Shown here: positions 1 through 8,384 of the stretch, one piece after another
Numbering within the stretch: position 1 is the stretch's first letter
How the letters are laid out: each line of letters begins with the position of its first letter
NCBI RefSeq assembly: GCF_019049675.1
Contig: NZ_JAFMOW010000065.1
Coordinates: forward strand, 308,279 to 372,278
DNA: 64,000 nt
From: Rahnella bonaserana
Lineage (GTDB): Bacteria > Pseudomonadota > Gammaproteobacteria > Enterobacterales > Enterobacteriaceae
Direction of reading: 5' to 3'
Made by a program: the position numbers and the translations under genes
The notes under the pieces: model-generated
What the model was told of the DNA's origin: nothing
Seen by the model: the letters and a program-made list of their open reading frames with translations, nothing else
Databases searched by the model: none

Positions 1-115
1 CAATACAATCAGAAAGTTATGTTTTTTCGCACTGGAAATTTTTTTCTCTGCTCAAAACACATCCTGTTAAAAGTATGCAATAATAGAAAGGTATGGAGTT
101 CTAAGGCGAAAACCG

Positions 116-469
116 GTGAAAAAATTTATCCCCTACCCTATTAACGGGGAGAATCTGACTCCTTCAGATTTGCTGCAGATTATTGAGCGTTATTTATCTG
201 AAATTGAAGAACCATTAATTGGTGATTTAACTTATTTCTCAGAAAATGCACGTTACGAACCAAATTCTTTGCAAATCATGTCAATCGATGAAACAGGTGG
301 ACATTGTTATTCGATGAACTTCCAGTTCAGATGGACGATTTTCAACGGTTGTCTGGACATTAATGCACAAGAGTTCACGACGCAAAGTGTCACATTCCAG
401 GTAAAGCCGGAAGGTCTGGAGTTTGATATTATTGATTTGTTCAAAGGTTTAGCGGCGGAAGAATTGTAA
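116..469 (+). CDS. conserved hypothetical protein, 117 aa
   Basis: I do not recognise this protein. It is acidic and soluble-looking, with no signal peptide, membrane segment or cysteine metal-site pattern (only two cysteines). The start is GTG with an AAGG about 10 bases upstream; the only nearby ATG (93) runs into a stop after three codons, so GTG is the likely start. It sits just before tomB-hha, on the side where E. coli has acrAB, and the DNA here is visibly more AT-rich than the rest of the window. The reading frame is clean and has a plausible ribosome-binding site, so I regard it as a real gene of unknown function. Confidence 0.7.
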   Translation: MKKFIPYPINGENLTPSDLLQIIERYLSEIEEPLIGDLTYFSENARYEPNSLQIMSIDETGGHCYSMNFQFRWTIFNGCLDINAQEFTTQSVTFQVKPEGLEFDIIDLFKGLAAEEL

Positions 470-518
470 GTTTGAGTAATACGTTTGCGCAGCTTTCTAA
501 AAATGAATTATATTTAAA

Positions 519-532
519 TTACATGTATGTAA
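519..532. promoter_or_regulatory. short inverted repeat in the tomB upstream region
   Basis: TTACAT and ATGTAA flank a 2-base centre in the AT-rich gap 470-691 between the unknown gene and tomB. The arms resemble the TACAT/ATGTA halves of TetR-family (AcrR-like) operators, but at 14 bases the match is easily chance. The rest of this gap probably holds the tomB promoter. Confidence 0.25.
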
Positions 533-691
533 TAAGTCCGGGAAAGTTCATCTCAAAGACTGTGATTGTCTTTGGTGTATAAATCAGTTCATAGCGTTTG
601 TAGTGAGAGCCGTTTTCTGTAAGCCATCAAGTTTTGTTGTTTACTCACAGAGTGTTATCAACACCGAATAAACCATTACGGAGGGGATGAT

Positions 692-1060
692 ATGGATGAG
701 TACTCGCCTAAGCGGCATGATATCGCTCAGTTACGCTACCTGAATGAAATGTTGTATGATGAAGGCATCGCGACACTGGGTGACAGTCACCACGGTTGGG
801 TCAACGACCCTACTTCTGCTGTTAACCTGCAACTCAACGAACTGATTGAGCACATTGCATCCTTTGTGATGAGCTTTAAAATTAAGTATCCGGACGATAC
901 CCATTTAAGTGATCTGGTTGAAGAGTATCTGGATGATACCTACACCCTGTTCAGCAATTATGGAATTAACGATTCTGATTTACGCCAATGGCAAAAGACC
1001 AAGAAGCGATTATTCAGAATGTTCTCAGGGGACTACATCTGTACCCTAATGAAGACTTGA
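692..1060 (+). CDS. tomB: Hha toxicity modulator TomB
   Basis: TomB (YbaJ) is the antitoxin-like partner of Hha; in E. coli it lowers Hha toxicity and affects biofilm formation, through oxygen-dependent oxidation of a conserved cysteine in Hha. The 122-residue product has the family's usual length and sequence, including the conserved N-terminal MDEYSPKRHDIAQLR stretch and a C-terminal cysteine in YICTLMKT. The ATG follows a strong GGAGGGG ribosome-binding site. hha starts 45 bases downstream on the same strand, so the two are probably one transcript. Confidence 0.95.
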   Translation: MDEYSPKRHDIAQLRYLNEMLYDEGIATLGDSHHGWVNDPTSAVNLQLNELIEHIASFVMSFKIKYPDDTHLSDLVEEYLDDTYTLFSNYGINDSDLRQWQKTKKRLFRMFSGDYICTLMKT

Positions 1061-1105
1061 GTAATAATTTATATGCAGTCATCAGATAAAAATGAAAAGG
1101 CTAAG

Positions 1106-1309
1106 ATGAACAAAATCGACTATTTGATGCGTTTAAGAAAATGCACCACTATTGATACACTTGAACGTGTCATTGAAAAGAATAAGTACGAACTTTCCGA
1201 CGACGAGCTGGAATTGTTTTACTCGGCGGCTGATCATCGTTTAGCGGAGCTAACGATGAACAAGCTGTACGATAAAATCCCGGTATCAGTTTGGAAATTT
1301 GTACGCTGA
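1106..1309 (+). CDS. hha: Hha/YmoA family nucleoid-associated modulator
   Basis: Hha proteins bind H-NS and modulate silencing of horizontally acquired and thermo-osmotically regulated genes. I place the start at the second ATG, giving 67 residues beginning [13 protein letters not shown]: this matches the length and N-terminus of Yersinia YmoA, and an AAGG lies a few bases upstream. An upstream ATG at 1073 would add 11 residues absent from the family. The core through [15 protein letters not shown] is nearly invariant in the family. It is the second gene of the tomB-hha pair and converges on the LysR gene. Confidence 0.95.
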   Translation: MNKIDYLMRLRKCTTIDTLERVIEKNKYELSDDELELFYSAADHRLAELTMNKLYDKIPVSVWKFVR

Positions 1310-1317
1310 CAGACTGA

Positions 1318-1345
1318 GTCAGGTCGAAATACCTTTCGGCCTGAC
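1318..1345 (+). terminator. hairpin after hha
   Basis: GTCAGG(T)CGAAA pairs with TTTCG(G)CCTGAC around a 4-base loop, starting 8 bases after the hha stop. The T-run is weak, so termination strength is uncertain. It separates hha from the convergent LysR gene. Confidence 0.5.
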
Positions 1346-1391
1346 GCTCATATTTCATACAAAATAACATAAGCGATTTTTAACTATTTCT

Positions 1392-2339
1392 TCAGATATT
1401 TCTTTCTGCTTTCTCTTTGATCTGCCGGTGAAATGTTTGTAAAAGAAACTGGAAACATTGCTCTGTTTTGGGCGAGCGCAGCGGCGCTGGCTTACGCATC
1501 ATTGCGACTGTACGGCTTAATGTAGGTTGCTGCAGATGAATCACCCTTAATTCATCATCATTAAGCGTTGCTGTATATAATTCTGGCAATATCGCCAGAG
1601 CCAGACGCGAACGCACTAAACCATATAACGTCTCCTGAAAATCCACGCGATAACTTACCCGCAGATTCAGCCTGTGGCTTTCTATCATTGCACTCACCAG
1701 CCTGCTGACATTTCCTTTTGAAAACAAAGCAATATCTCTTTTAGCCAGTTGTTTCCAGGGAATATTATGCCCTTCAGATAATGGATCATCCCGCCGGATC
1801 ACCGCCACGAAAGGGTCTTCAAGCAGCGGATATATTGCGACAGAATCCGGCACCGTGCTGTCAGTCGCACCGATACCAAAATCCACAGAACCATTCTCCA
1901 GTTCCACTAATAATGCATCGTTTGTCAGGTCATGAAATTCCACACGCATATCAGGGAAATATTCCGATAATAACTGCGGAACGACGGGGAATAACAAAGT
2001 ACTGACTGAAGGAACTAATCCGATACGTAAAGTACCATCGCCGCCCTGCCGCATAATTTGGTGCATATCATCGAAAGCACTATGCGCTGTATTCAGCAAC
2101 CGTTCTGCATAGGGTAAAACCGCTTCGCCCTGTTCGGTCAGGCTTACCCCCTGAGCGGTGCGGTTTAGTAATTTTCCCCCTAGCACTAATTCAATTTGCC
2201 GCAGTGCACTGCTTAAAGCCGGCTGACTGATGGCCAGACGGTTAGCCGTTTCGGTGAAACTGCGTAACTGTGCCAGCGTCACAAAGTATTGAATTTGCTT
2301 CAGGGAGAGTGCAGGCAACCGGCGCCAGGGTTCAGACAT
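1392..2339 (-). CDS. LysR-type transcriptional regulator next to adenine salvage genes
   Basis: A 315-residue LysR regulator. Residues about 13-70 form the winged helix-turn-helix (SLKQIQYFVTLAQLRSFTET, then the conserved ALSSALRQIE recognition region), followed by the linker helix and a periplasmic-binding-protein-like effector domain from about residue 100. It is divergent from adenine deaminase with a 139 bp shared intergenic region, the usual layout for a LysR protein controlling its neighbour, so I infer control of the deaminase-permease pair. The effector is unknown. A PurR-like box lies 24 bases upstream of its start codon, suggesting it is itself under purine control. Confidence 0.85.
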   Translation of the reverse strand: MSEPWRRLPALSLKQIQYFVTLAQLRSFTETANRLAISQPALSSALRQIELVLGGKLLNRTAQGVSLTEQGEAVLPYAERLLNTAHSAFDDMHQIMRQGGDGTLRIGLVPSVSTLLFPVVPQLLSEYFPDMRVEFHDLTNDALLVELENGSVDFGIGATDSTVPDSVAIYPLLEDPFVAVIRRDDPLSEGHNIPWKQLAKRDIALFSKGNVSRLVSAMIESHRLNLRVSYRVDFQETLYGLVRSRLALAILPELYTATLNDDELRVIHLQQPTLSRTVAMMRKPAPLRSPKTEQCFQFLLQTFHRQIKEKAERNI

Positions 2340-2362
2340 GATGATCAGGGATCCCGAAAAAA

Positions 2363-2378
2363 TAGAAAACGTTTGCTC
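2363..2378. promoter_or_regulatory. PurR-box-like operator
   Basis: On the minus strand the core GCAAACGTTTTC (2365-2376) matches all 12 central positions of the E. coli PurR consensus; only the outer flanks differ. It lies between the divergent LysR regulator and adenine deaminase genes, 24 bases from the former's start and about 100 from the latter's. PurR represses with hypoxanthine or guanine as corepressor, which fits a purine salvage cassette. Confidence 0.75.
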
Positions 2379-2478
2379 AGCATAACCGCATCTTATAAAC
2401 GGATAAAATAATTCATCTGTGCAAAGGCATTCCCTCTCCCTACATTAGCCCAATCACTCTGCAAATCCGGATACTGAC

Positions 2479-4266
2479 ATGACTGAAAACATAGCTCCGT
2501 TACCCCTGCGCCAGCGTGCGGTTCAGGCTGCGTTAGGGAAAATCCCTTTTGATCGCCTGCTTATCAACGCAAACGTTATCGATATGGTGACAGGGGAAAT
2601 TCGCGAAGCCGATATCGGGATCACCGGCAACATGATTGCCAGCGTCCATCCCCGCGGAAAATTCTCTCAGACTGAAAATGTTGATGACTTGACGGGTCAC
2701 TATCTCTCACCCGGACTCATCGATACCCACGTGCATATCGAAAGCTCTCACCTTTCACCGGAAAAATACGCCGGAATTGTCGTCGCTCAGGGGACGACAA
2801 CTGTGTTCTGGGATCCGCACGAGCTGGCAAACGTGCTGGGCGTCGCCGGCGTGAAATATGCCGTTGAGTCGAGCCGAAATTTACCTCTGAGAGTGATTTG
2901 CGCTGCTCCTTCCAGCGTCCCTTCCACCCCCGGTTTAGAAATGTCCGGCGCTGACTTTATGGGTCAGGAAATGCAAACCATGCTGAGCTGGCCGGAAGTC
3001 GCTGGCGTTGCCGAAGTCATGGATATGCACGGCGTGATTAACGGCAGCGAGCGGATGCTGGAAATTCTCGAAGCCGGTATAAACAGCGGCAAACTGATCG
3101 AAGGCCATGCGCGCGGGTTGAAAGATGAACAGCTGCAGGCCTATCTGGCAGCCGGCGTCACCTCCGATCACGAGCTGACTTCTGCGGAAGATGCACTGGA
3201 AAAACTTCGCGCCGGACTGACGCTGCAAATCCGCGGCTCTCATCCTTATCTTCTTCCGGATATCGCTGCCGCGTTGCAGGCTCTGCCACATCTTTCCTCA
3301 CAGATTACGCTATGTACTGATGATGTTCCGCCGGATCATCTGCTGGAAAAAGGTGGGCTGATTGCCTTAATTAAGTTGCTGATTTCATACGGGCTACGTG
3401 CAGAAGATGTACTGCGCATGGCAACATTTAATGCCGCCATTCGCATGCAACGTGCAGATTTAGGGCTGATTGCGGCAGGCCGTACGGCAGATATCATCGC
3501 GTTTGATTCGCTGGAAAATCTGCATCCACACGCGGTTTACGTGGCAGGTAACTGTGTGGCCAGAGAGGGCAAACTTCTCTTCACGCCGGCCGCTGCCAGC
3601 GGCGTAACACCACTTCGTGACACTATGCGGCTCAGCGCCCTGAGTGCGGACGACTTCTGCTTGAAAATTGCAGGACTGACAAACGGCAAGGCACGCCTGC
3701 GAAATATCAAAGGCGCACGCTTTACACAATGGAGCGAAGTGACCGTTGAAGTCAAAGACGGCGTTGTACAACTCCCGGAAGGCTTCAGCATGATTTGGGT
3801 ACAGCACCGCCACGGGCGTCACGATGCCACGCCACAAATGGCATTACTGGAAGGCTGGGGCGAACTGCGCGGAGCGATTGCCACTTCCTACTCGCACGAT
3901 TCCCATAATCTGGTGGTACTGGGACGTTCCCCCGCAGATATGGTTGTGGCGGCGAATCAGCTCATCTCCAGCGGCGGCGGAATGGCGCTCAGCCAGAACG
4001 GCACATTGCTGGCTAAAGTGGATATGCCCATTGCCGGAATGCTCTCTGAATTGCCAGCGGAACAACTGGCGGAACAATTTAAAAATCTGCGGGAGCTCAG
4101 CGCTCAGATAGCCGACTGGGAACCGCCTTACCGCGTTTTCAAAGCCATCGAAGGTACATGTCTGGCGTGTAATGCCGGGCCGCATCTGACTGATTTAGGC
4201 CTCACTGACGGCGGATTGCGTGAAATTGTCGACCCGGTTCTGGAAATCTGGCCGGATAAAATCTGA
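2479..4266 (+). CDS. ade: adenine deaminase
   Basis: Converts adenine to hypoxanthine and ammonia, feeding adenine into purine interconversion; an amidohydrolase-superfamily metalloenzyme of the cytoplasm. The 595 residues are close to E. coli Ade (588). The metal-binding HVHIESS motif is near residue 90, FWDPHE near 115 and the late ITLCTDDVPPD aspartate motif near 280; the C-terminal part contains GGGMA and the cysteine-containing CLACNAGP. It starts with ATG after a weak GGA site. An NCS2 purine permease follows 75 bases later, making an uptake-plus-deamination operon. E. coli has no such genes between hha and ffs, so this is an accessory cassette at this position. Confidence 0.95.
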   Translation: MTENIAPLPLRQRAVQAALGKIPFDRLLINANVIDMVTGEIREADIGITGNMIASVHPRGKFSQTENVDDLTGHYLSPGLIDTHVHIESSHLSPEKYAGIVVAQGTTTVFWDPHELANVLGVAGVKYAVESSRNLPLRVICAAPSSVPSTPGLEMSGADFMGQEMQTMLSWPEVAGVAEVMDMHGVINGSERMLEILEAGINSGKLIEGHARGLKDEQLQAYLAAGVTSDHELTSAEDALEKLRAGLTLQIRGSHPYLLPDIAAALQALPHLSSQITLCTDDVPPDHLLEKGGLIALIKLLISYGLRAEDVLRMATFNAAIRMQRADLGLIAAGRTADIIAFDSLENLHPHAVYVAGNCVAREGKLLFTPAAASGVTPLRDTMRLSALSADDFCLKIAGLTNGKARLRNIKGARFTQWSEVTVEVKDGVVQLPEGFSMIWVQHRHGRHDATPQMALLEGWGELRGAIATSYSHDSHNLVVLGRSPADMVVAANQLISSGGGMALSQNGTLLAKVDMPIAGMLSELPAEQLAEQFKNLRELSAQIADWEPPYRVFKAIEGTCLACNAGPHLTDLGLTDGGLREIVDPVLEIWPDKI

Positions 4267-4271
4267 AGCAC

Positions 4272-4286
4272 CCGGCGCAACGCCGG
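4272..4286 (+). other. intercistronic hairpin between ade and permease
   Basis: CCGGCG and CGCCGG flank a 3-base loop 5 bases after the ade stop. There is no T-run, so it more likely stabilises or separates message ends than terminates transcription. Confidence 0.4.
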
Positions 4287-4341
4287 AGAAAAATGATAGC
4301 AAAAACAACATGATAAAAATTATTGCCAGGGGAATTCAAGC

Positions 4342-5691
4342 ATGTCTGAAAGTTCTGTGAAAAACGTAGCAGCCTCAACGCAGGAAAGCTGGTTGCAGCG
4401 ACGCTTTCATTTACACCAGCGCCAGACCAGAGTGAAAACCGAATGTCTGGCAGGGATCACAGGATTCCTCGCCGCCGCTTATTTACTGGTAGTGATCCCC
4501 GGTTTGCTGGCGGTGGGCGGAATGGATAAAGGCGCGGCGACAACCGGCGTGATCCTGGTGTTTGTGCTGGGCTCACTGTTAATGGCGTTCTACGCTAATC
4601 TGCCGTTTATGGTTGGTCCTGGCATCGGCGGCTCCGTGCTGGTCGGCATCACGCTGGCAGGCGACGGCATCACCTGGCCCATTGCATTAGGGATTGCCTG
4701 CTGGTCGGGCATTTTATTCTTCGTCATGACCGTTTTTGGTCTGCGGGAAATCGTCACACGTTCTGTTCCGCAGTCCATCAAGCTCGGGCTGACAGCATCG
4801 ATTGGTATTTTCGTTGCTCTGCTCGGCTTTCGTAACGCCGGGCTGGTGATGGCCAATGCCAAAACACATGCACTGGCGTTAGGGGACTTTACCGCGCCGG
4901 GTGCCCTGATTGCGCTGCTCGGTTTGCTGATTGCTGTGGGATTACAGGCGCGCAAAGTACCGGGAGCCATCCTCTGGGCTATTTTACTGGCGACTGTGGC
5001 AGGTATTCCATTTGGCGTGACACATTTACCTGAACAATGGATTTCTCTTCCCCATTCGGTGGCTCCGCTGTTTGGCAAAGTTGATTTGATCGGCGCAATT
5101 AATATCGCTTTCCTGCCATTCCTGTTCATCTTCTTTGCATCAGAATTCTTCTCAACGATGGGCACGACTCTGGCGGTAGGCGGAGAAGCCGGACTGCTTG
5201 ATGAACACGGCAACATGAAGCACATCAACCGCCCGTTCATGGTGGACTCAGTTGCCGCTGCACTCGGCCCGATAGTGGGGATCCCGGCCGCAACCGCGCT
5301 GATTGAATCGTCTGCCGCCGCGGAAGCTGGGGGTAAAACAGGCCTGACGGCGCTGTCTGCTGCCGTGATGTTCCTGCTGATGCTGCTGTTCACACCGGTT
5401 GCGCTGATGATCCCGAAAGAAGCGACGGCACCTGCGCTGATCCTGATTGGCCTGAACATGTTCAGCAATCTGCGCAAAGTCGATTTGGCGAATTTCACTG
5501 ATGCGTTGCCGGTGCTGATGATGGTGATGATTACCCTGATTTCCAACAGCTTCGGTACCGGGATTGCCGGTGGCCTGCTGTTTTACATCATCATTAAAGT
5601 GGTGGCCGGGAAGGCGCGCGAAGTGCCTTTAGGGCTGTATATCCTCGCCATCCCTCTGGTGTATTACTTTGCGACGCTGGTTCATCACTAA
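4342..5691 (+). CDS. NCS2 family purine (probably adenine) permease
   Basis: A 449-residue inner-membrane proton-coupled nucleobase transporter with the length and sequence features of the E. coli AdeP/AdeQ/GhxP branch of NCS2: about 12-14 hydrophobic segments, the GPGIGGSV motif near residue 95 and SEFFSTMGTTLAVGG near residue 272. The ATG follows AGGGGAA. Position directly behind adenine deaminase argues for adenine as substrate, but hypoxanthine/guanine cannot be excluded from sequence alone. Likely co-transcribed with ade and ended by the hairpin at 5719-5745. Confidence 0.85.
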   Translation: MSESSVKNVAASTQESWLQRRFHLHQRQTRVKTECLAGITGFLAAAYLLVVIPGLLAVGGMDKGAATTGVILVFVLGSLLMAFYANLPFMVGPGIGGSVLVGITLAGDGITWPIALGIACWSGILFFVMTVFGLREIVTRSVPQSIKLGLTASIGIFVALLGFRNAGLVMANAKTHALALGDFTAPGALIALLGLLIAVGLQARKVPGAILWAILLATVAGIPFGVTHLPEQWISLPHSVAPLFGKVDLIGAINIAFLPFLFIFFASEFFSTMGTTLAVGGEAGLLDEHGNMKHINRPFMVDSVAAALGPIVGIPAATALIESSAAAEAGGKTGLTALSAAVMFLLMLLFTPVALMIPKEATAPALILIGLNMFSNLRKVDLANFTDALPVLMMVMITLISNSFGTGIAGGLLFYIIIKVVAGKAREVPLGLYILAIPLVYYFATLVHH

Positions 5692-5718
5692 AAGAAGCAG
5701 GTAAAAAGTCAGTAAACC

Positions 5719-5745
5719 AAGGGCGCGGAGAACGTGCCCTTTTTT
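5719..5745 (+). terminator. terminator after purine permease gene
   Basis: AAGGGCGC pairs with GTGCCCTT (one G-U) and is followed by a T-run, 27 bases after the permease stop. Confidence 0.85.
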
Positions 5746-5824
5746 ATGGGCGCAGTTTGACTAAGAGAGAACGATAAATCAGGAAAATTATAAGGGGATT
5801 GGTGAAACGGAAAGGCCTGAAATG

Positions 5825-5936
5825 GTGGAGGCCCTGCCAGCTACATCCCGGCACACACGACACCTGCTATGGCTGCTTCCTTCCGGACCTGACCGAGTTA
5901 ACAAGTTAGCGTTGCGGGAGAACCAACAGGGCCCCC
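5825..5936 (-). ncRNA. ffs: 4.5S RNA of the signal recognition particle
   Basis: Read on the minus strand, the RNA starts GGGGGCCCTGTTGG and contains the SRP domain IV hallmark: the GGTCAGGTCCGGAAGG segment with its tetraloop, followed by AGCAGCC, and closes with CTGGCAGGGCC. The sequence follows E. coli ffs closely along its whole length (about 112 nt) with compensatory-looking changes in the apical arms. It forms one long hairpin that binds Ffh and targets nascent inner-membrane proteins to FtsY/SecYEG. Location next to atl/ybaY and tesB is the same as in E. coli. The end base is estimated from the E. coli RNA. Confidence 0.97.
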
Positions 5937-6127
5937 ATTGACGTTGTCGGCTTCATTTCTCCTGAGAGAATCGAAGCGGTGGGCATTATCAGTGATGCCC
6001 GAGGCAAATGCAAGTCAACCGCCGACAACCGTTGTTTTCTTAAACAATACGCCTGAATCAGGACGGACAGAAGGACAGAAGGACATTTTTTGCGTCATAC
6101 TGTTCGCCAAACACTGAGGAGGATGTC

Positions 6128-6436
6128 ATGTCAGAACCCGATAACTTTCGCCAGCGCGTATTCCAGATTATCGCCGCCATTCCATCGGGTCAGGTCACGA
6201 CTTATGGCAACGTCGCACAACTGGCTGGTTCTCCGCGGGCTGCGCGTCAGGTGGGCGGTGTGCTCAAAAAGTTACCCGAAGGCAGTTCACTTCCCTGGCA
6301 TCGGGTGATTAACCGCCACGGTGAAATTTCCCTGCAAGGCGAGGATTTCAAACGTCAGCGCCAGGCACTTCTGGCCGAGGGGATTATCTTTAAGAAAGGC
6401 AAAGTGGATTTAGAAAAATACGGCTGGAAGTGGTAA
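6128..6436 (+). CDS. atl: alkyltransferase-like DNA repair protein Atl
   Basis: Atl (YbaZ) resembles the DNA-binding domain of O6-alkylguanine methyltransferases but is catalytically dead: it binds O6-alkylguanine lesions and hands them to nucleotide excision repair. The 102-residue protein shows the diagnostic PWHRV (Trp57) where true transferases have PCHRV, preceded by the recognition helix in AGSPRAARQVGGVL. It starts at ATG behind GAGGATGTC. An overlapping frame starting at 6090 is a shadow. Gene order ffs-atl-ybaY matches E. coli. Confidence 0.95.
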   Translation: MSEPDNFRQRVFQIIAAIPSGQVTTYGNVAQLAGSPRAARQVGGVLKKLPEGSSLPWHRVINRHGEISLQGEDFKRQRQALLAEGIIFKKGKVDLEKYGWKW

Positions 6437-6444
6437 CCGGCACC

Positions 6445-6471
6445 CATAAAAAAGCACCGCCGGAGCGGTGC
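6445..6471 (-). terminator. terminator of ybaY
   Basis: GCACCGC and GCGGTGC with a 4-base CGGA loop; on the minus strand a T6 tract follows. It lies 37 bases past the ybaY stop, between the convergent ybaY and atl genes. Confidence 0.85.
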
Positions 6472-6507
6472 CTGAATCATTGTTAGTCATGCACTCGTCA
6501 TTAAATA

Positions 6508-7086
6508 TTAATAAGTTGCAGACTGGGTCGGAACTGCACTGACCGGTGCCGGTGCTGTGCCCAGCCCCGGATTTGACGGGTTAGTCATTGGCCCCAAAGC
6601 ATTCGGTTTGGTCGCGACAGGAACGGCTACGACCGGAACAAGTTGCAGATCGGCACGTGTGCCCTGACCGTTATTAATGACTTCTTTAATGCTATCGGTA
6701 ACAAATGTCACCTGACCATTAATGGTCACCGCCGCACTTAACAGTACACGTGCATTAGGCGCAATTTCCTGCGGGTTGTACGGCAGGATAAAGGTAAACG
6801 GAGACTGTTTGCCCTGGGTTCTCGCGACTTTCTGCGAGATCACACGCGATGGCGTATCGGCAATTGAAGCATCAGACAAGGTTACGGTCAGGACCGCATC
6901 TGGTGGCAAGGCCACACGCTGATTTATGAACACGCTACCCGATACGTTCGGGCCGGTGATCGCAGGTGCAGTGGCCGGACTGGCCGCGGTATTCACTGGA
7001 GGTTGCTGCGCTGGAGCCTGATGATGCGCACATCCGGCAAGAGTCAGAGACAGCGCGGTTCCACCTACTATCTGCCAAAGTTTCAT
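6508..7086 (-). CDS. ybaY: YbaY family lipoprotein
   Basis: A 192-residue predicted lipoprotein: lipid-modified Cys19 in the LAGC lipobox after a short hydrophobic signal, then a Pro/Ala/Gln-rich linker (about 20-45) and the YbaY-type beta domain (SGSVFINQRVALPPDAVLTVTLSDAS, to about 155), ending in a low-complexity Pro/Ala tail. The domain resembles type III secretion pilotin and META/HslJ-like folds; its physiological role is unknown. Residues after the Cys do not include Asp at +2, so outer membrane sorting is expected. The synteny with atl and tesB matches E. coli. Confidence 0.9.
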   Translation of the reverse strand: MKLWQIVGGTALSLTLAGCAHHQAPAQQPPVNTAASPATAPAITGPNVSGSVFINQRVALPPDAVLTVTLSDASIADTPSRVISQKVARTQGKQSPFTFILPYNPQEIAPNARVLLSAAVTINGQVTFVTDSIKEVINNGQGTRADLQLVPVVAVPVATKPNALGPMTNPSNPGLGTAPAPVSAVPTQSATY

Positions 7087-7355
7087 TGTTCCTTCTCCCT
7101 TTTATTATTCGATTGTCGACAAGTTGTTATAAACGCCGACGATGAACTTAGTGACTTAAACCAGCTTACCCATTAATCATGGCACAAAAAACCAAGGTTT
7201 GCCGCCTGATGGCAAAACAAGACTTCTGAGCCATCAAAAGATCCACTATGATTAACAGGTTAGACCTGTCAGTGAAGGCATATTTCAGAACATTCCTGCC
7301 TGCAGTATCCCGGGTAACTTAGGTCACTATCATCAGTAAATTTCATGAGGCCACT

Positions 7356-8222
7356 ATGAGTCAGGCATTAAAAAATCTGCTGGATCTGTTAGATCTGGAA
7401 AAAATTGAAGAAGGATTGTTTCGTGGTCAAAGTGAAGATCTGGGCTTACGTCAGGTCTTTGGTGGTCAGGTAGTCGGTCAGGCGTTATATGCGGCTAAAC
7501 AGACAGTGCCTGTCGATCGTGGTATTCACTCTTTTCACAGCTACTTTTTGCGTCCCGGTGACAGCAGCAAACCCATCATCTATGACGTGGAAATTCTGCG
7601 GGACGGCAACAGCTTTAGCGCACGGCGCGTAAAAGCTGTTCAGCATGGCAAGCCTATTTTTTATATGACTGCATCTTTCCAGAGCCAGGAAGACGGCTTC
7701 GAACATCAGAACACCATGCCTGATGTCCCGGCACCGGAAACGCTGGTTTCAGAATCTGACATTGCTAAAAATCTGGCTCACCTGATCCCTGAAAAATTCC
7801 GCGAAAAATTCATTGGTCACAAGCCGATTGAAATGCGTCCGGTGAAATTCCATAACCCGCTAAAGGGCAGCGTCGAAGAGCCACACCGCGCGGTATGGTT
7901 CAGAGCTAACGGGGAGATGCCGGACGATTTGCGCATCCATCAATATCTGCTGGGTTATGCCTCGGACTTCAATTTCCTGCCGACTGCGCTGCAACCTCAT
8001 GGTATCGGGTTCCTTGAGCCGGGAATGCAGGTCGCAACCATCGATCATTCGATGTGGTTCCACCGCCCTTTCCGTATGGATGACTGGCTGCTGTATGCCG
8101 TAGAAAGCACATCGGCTTCGGGCGCTCGTGGTTTTGTACGCGGACAATTTTATACCCGTGATGGCGTGCTGGTTGCCTCGACGGTACAGGAAGGCGTGAT
8201 CCGCCAGCGGACACCTGAATAA
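7356..8222 (+). CDS. tesB: acyl-CoA thioesterase II
   Basis: TesB hydrolyses medium- to long-chain and 3-hydroxyacyl-CoAs to free acid and CoA in the cytoplasm. The 288-residue product has the double-hotdog organisation and follows E. coli TesB (286 residues) from MSQALKNLL onward. The catalytic Asp in YASDFNFLP, the SMWFHRPF segment and the Gln in STVQEGV are all present. The gene has its own 269 bp upstream region divergent from ybaY and ends at a bidirectional terminator shared with amtB. Confidence 0.97.
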   Translation: MSQALKNLLDLLDLEKIEEGLFRGQSEDLGLRQVFGGQVVGQALYAAKQTVPVDRGIHSFHSYFLRPGDSSKPIIYDVEILRDGNSFSARRVKAVQHGKPIFYMTASFQSQEDGFEHQNTMPDVPAPETLVSESDIAKNLAHLIPEKFREKFIGHKPIEMRPVKFHNPLKGSVEEPHRAVWFRANGEMPDDLRIHQYLLGYASDFNFLPTALQPHGIGFLEPGMQVATIDHSMWFHRPFRMDDWLLYAVESTSASGARGFVRGQFYTRDGVLVASTVQEGVIRQRTPE

Positions 8223-8259
8223 ACATTATCCGATCACGGTTGGCAAAAACTGTGCATTA

Positions 8260-8288
8260 AAAAGGGGCGATATCATTATCGCCCCTTT
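8260..8288. terminator. bidirectional terminator between tesB and amtB
   Basis: AAAAGGGGCGATA and TATCGCCCCTTTT form a perfect stem around a 3-base (TCA) loop, with A- and T-rich flanks giving U-tracts in both directions. It serves the convergent tesB and amtB genes. Confidence 0.92.
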
Positions 8289-8384
8289 TGCATATCATCA
8301 TTATTTTATTGTTTTGTACTGCCTGATTAGAGAGTTAGCGCACTACTTTCTCTGAAATCGTATTACTGTTGAATCAATGGCCGG

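Noticed and set aside
4590..5546. 318-codon minus-strand open frame opposite the purine permease
   Set aside because: Composition is skewed as expected for the complement of membrane-protein codons; the permease gene is clearly real.
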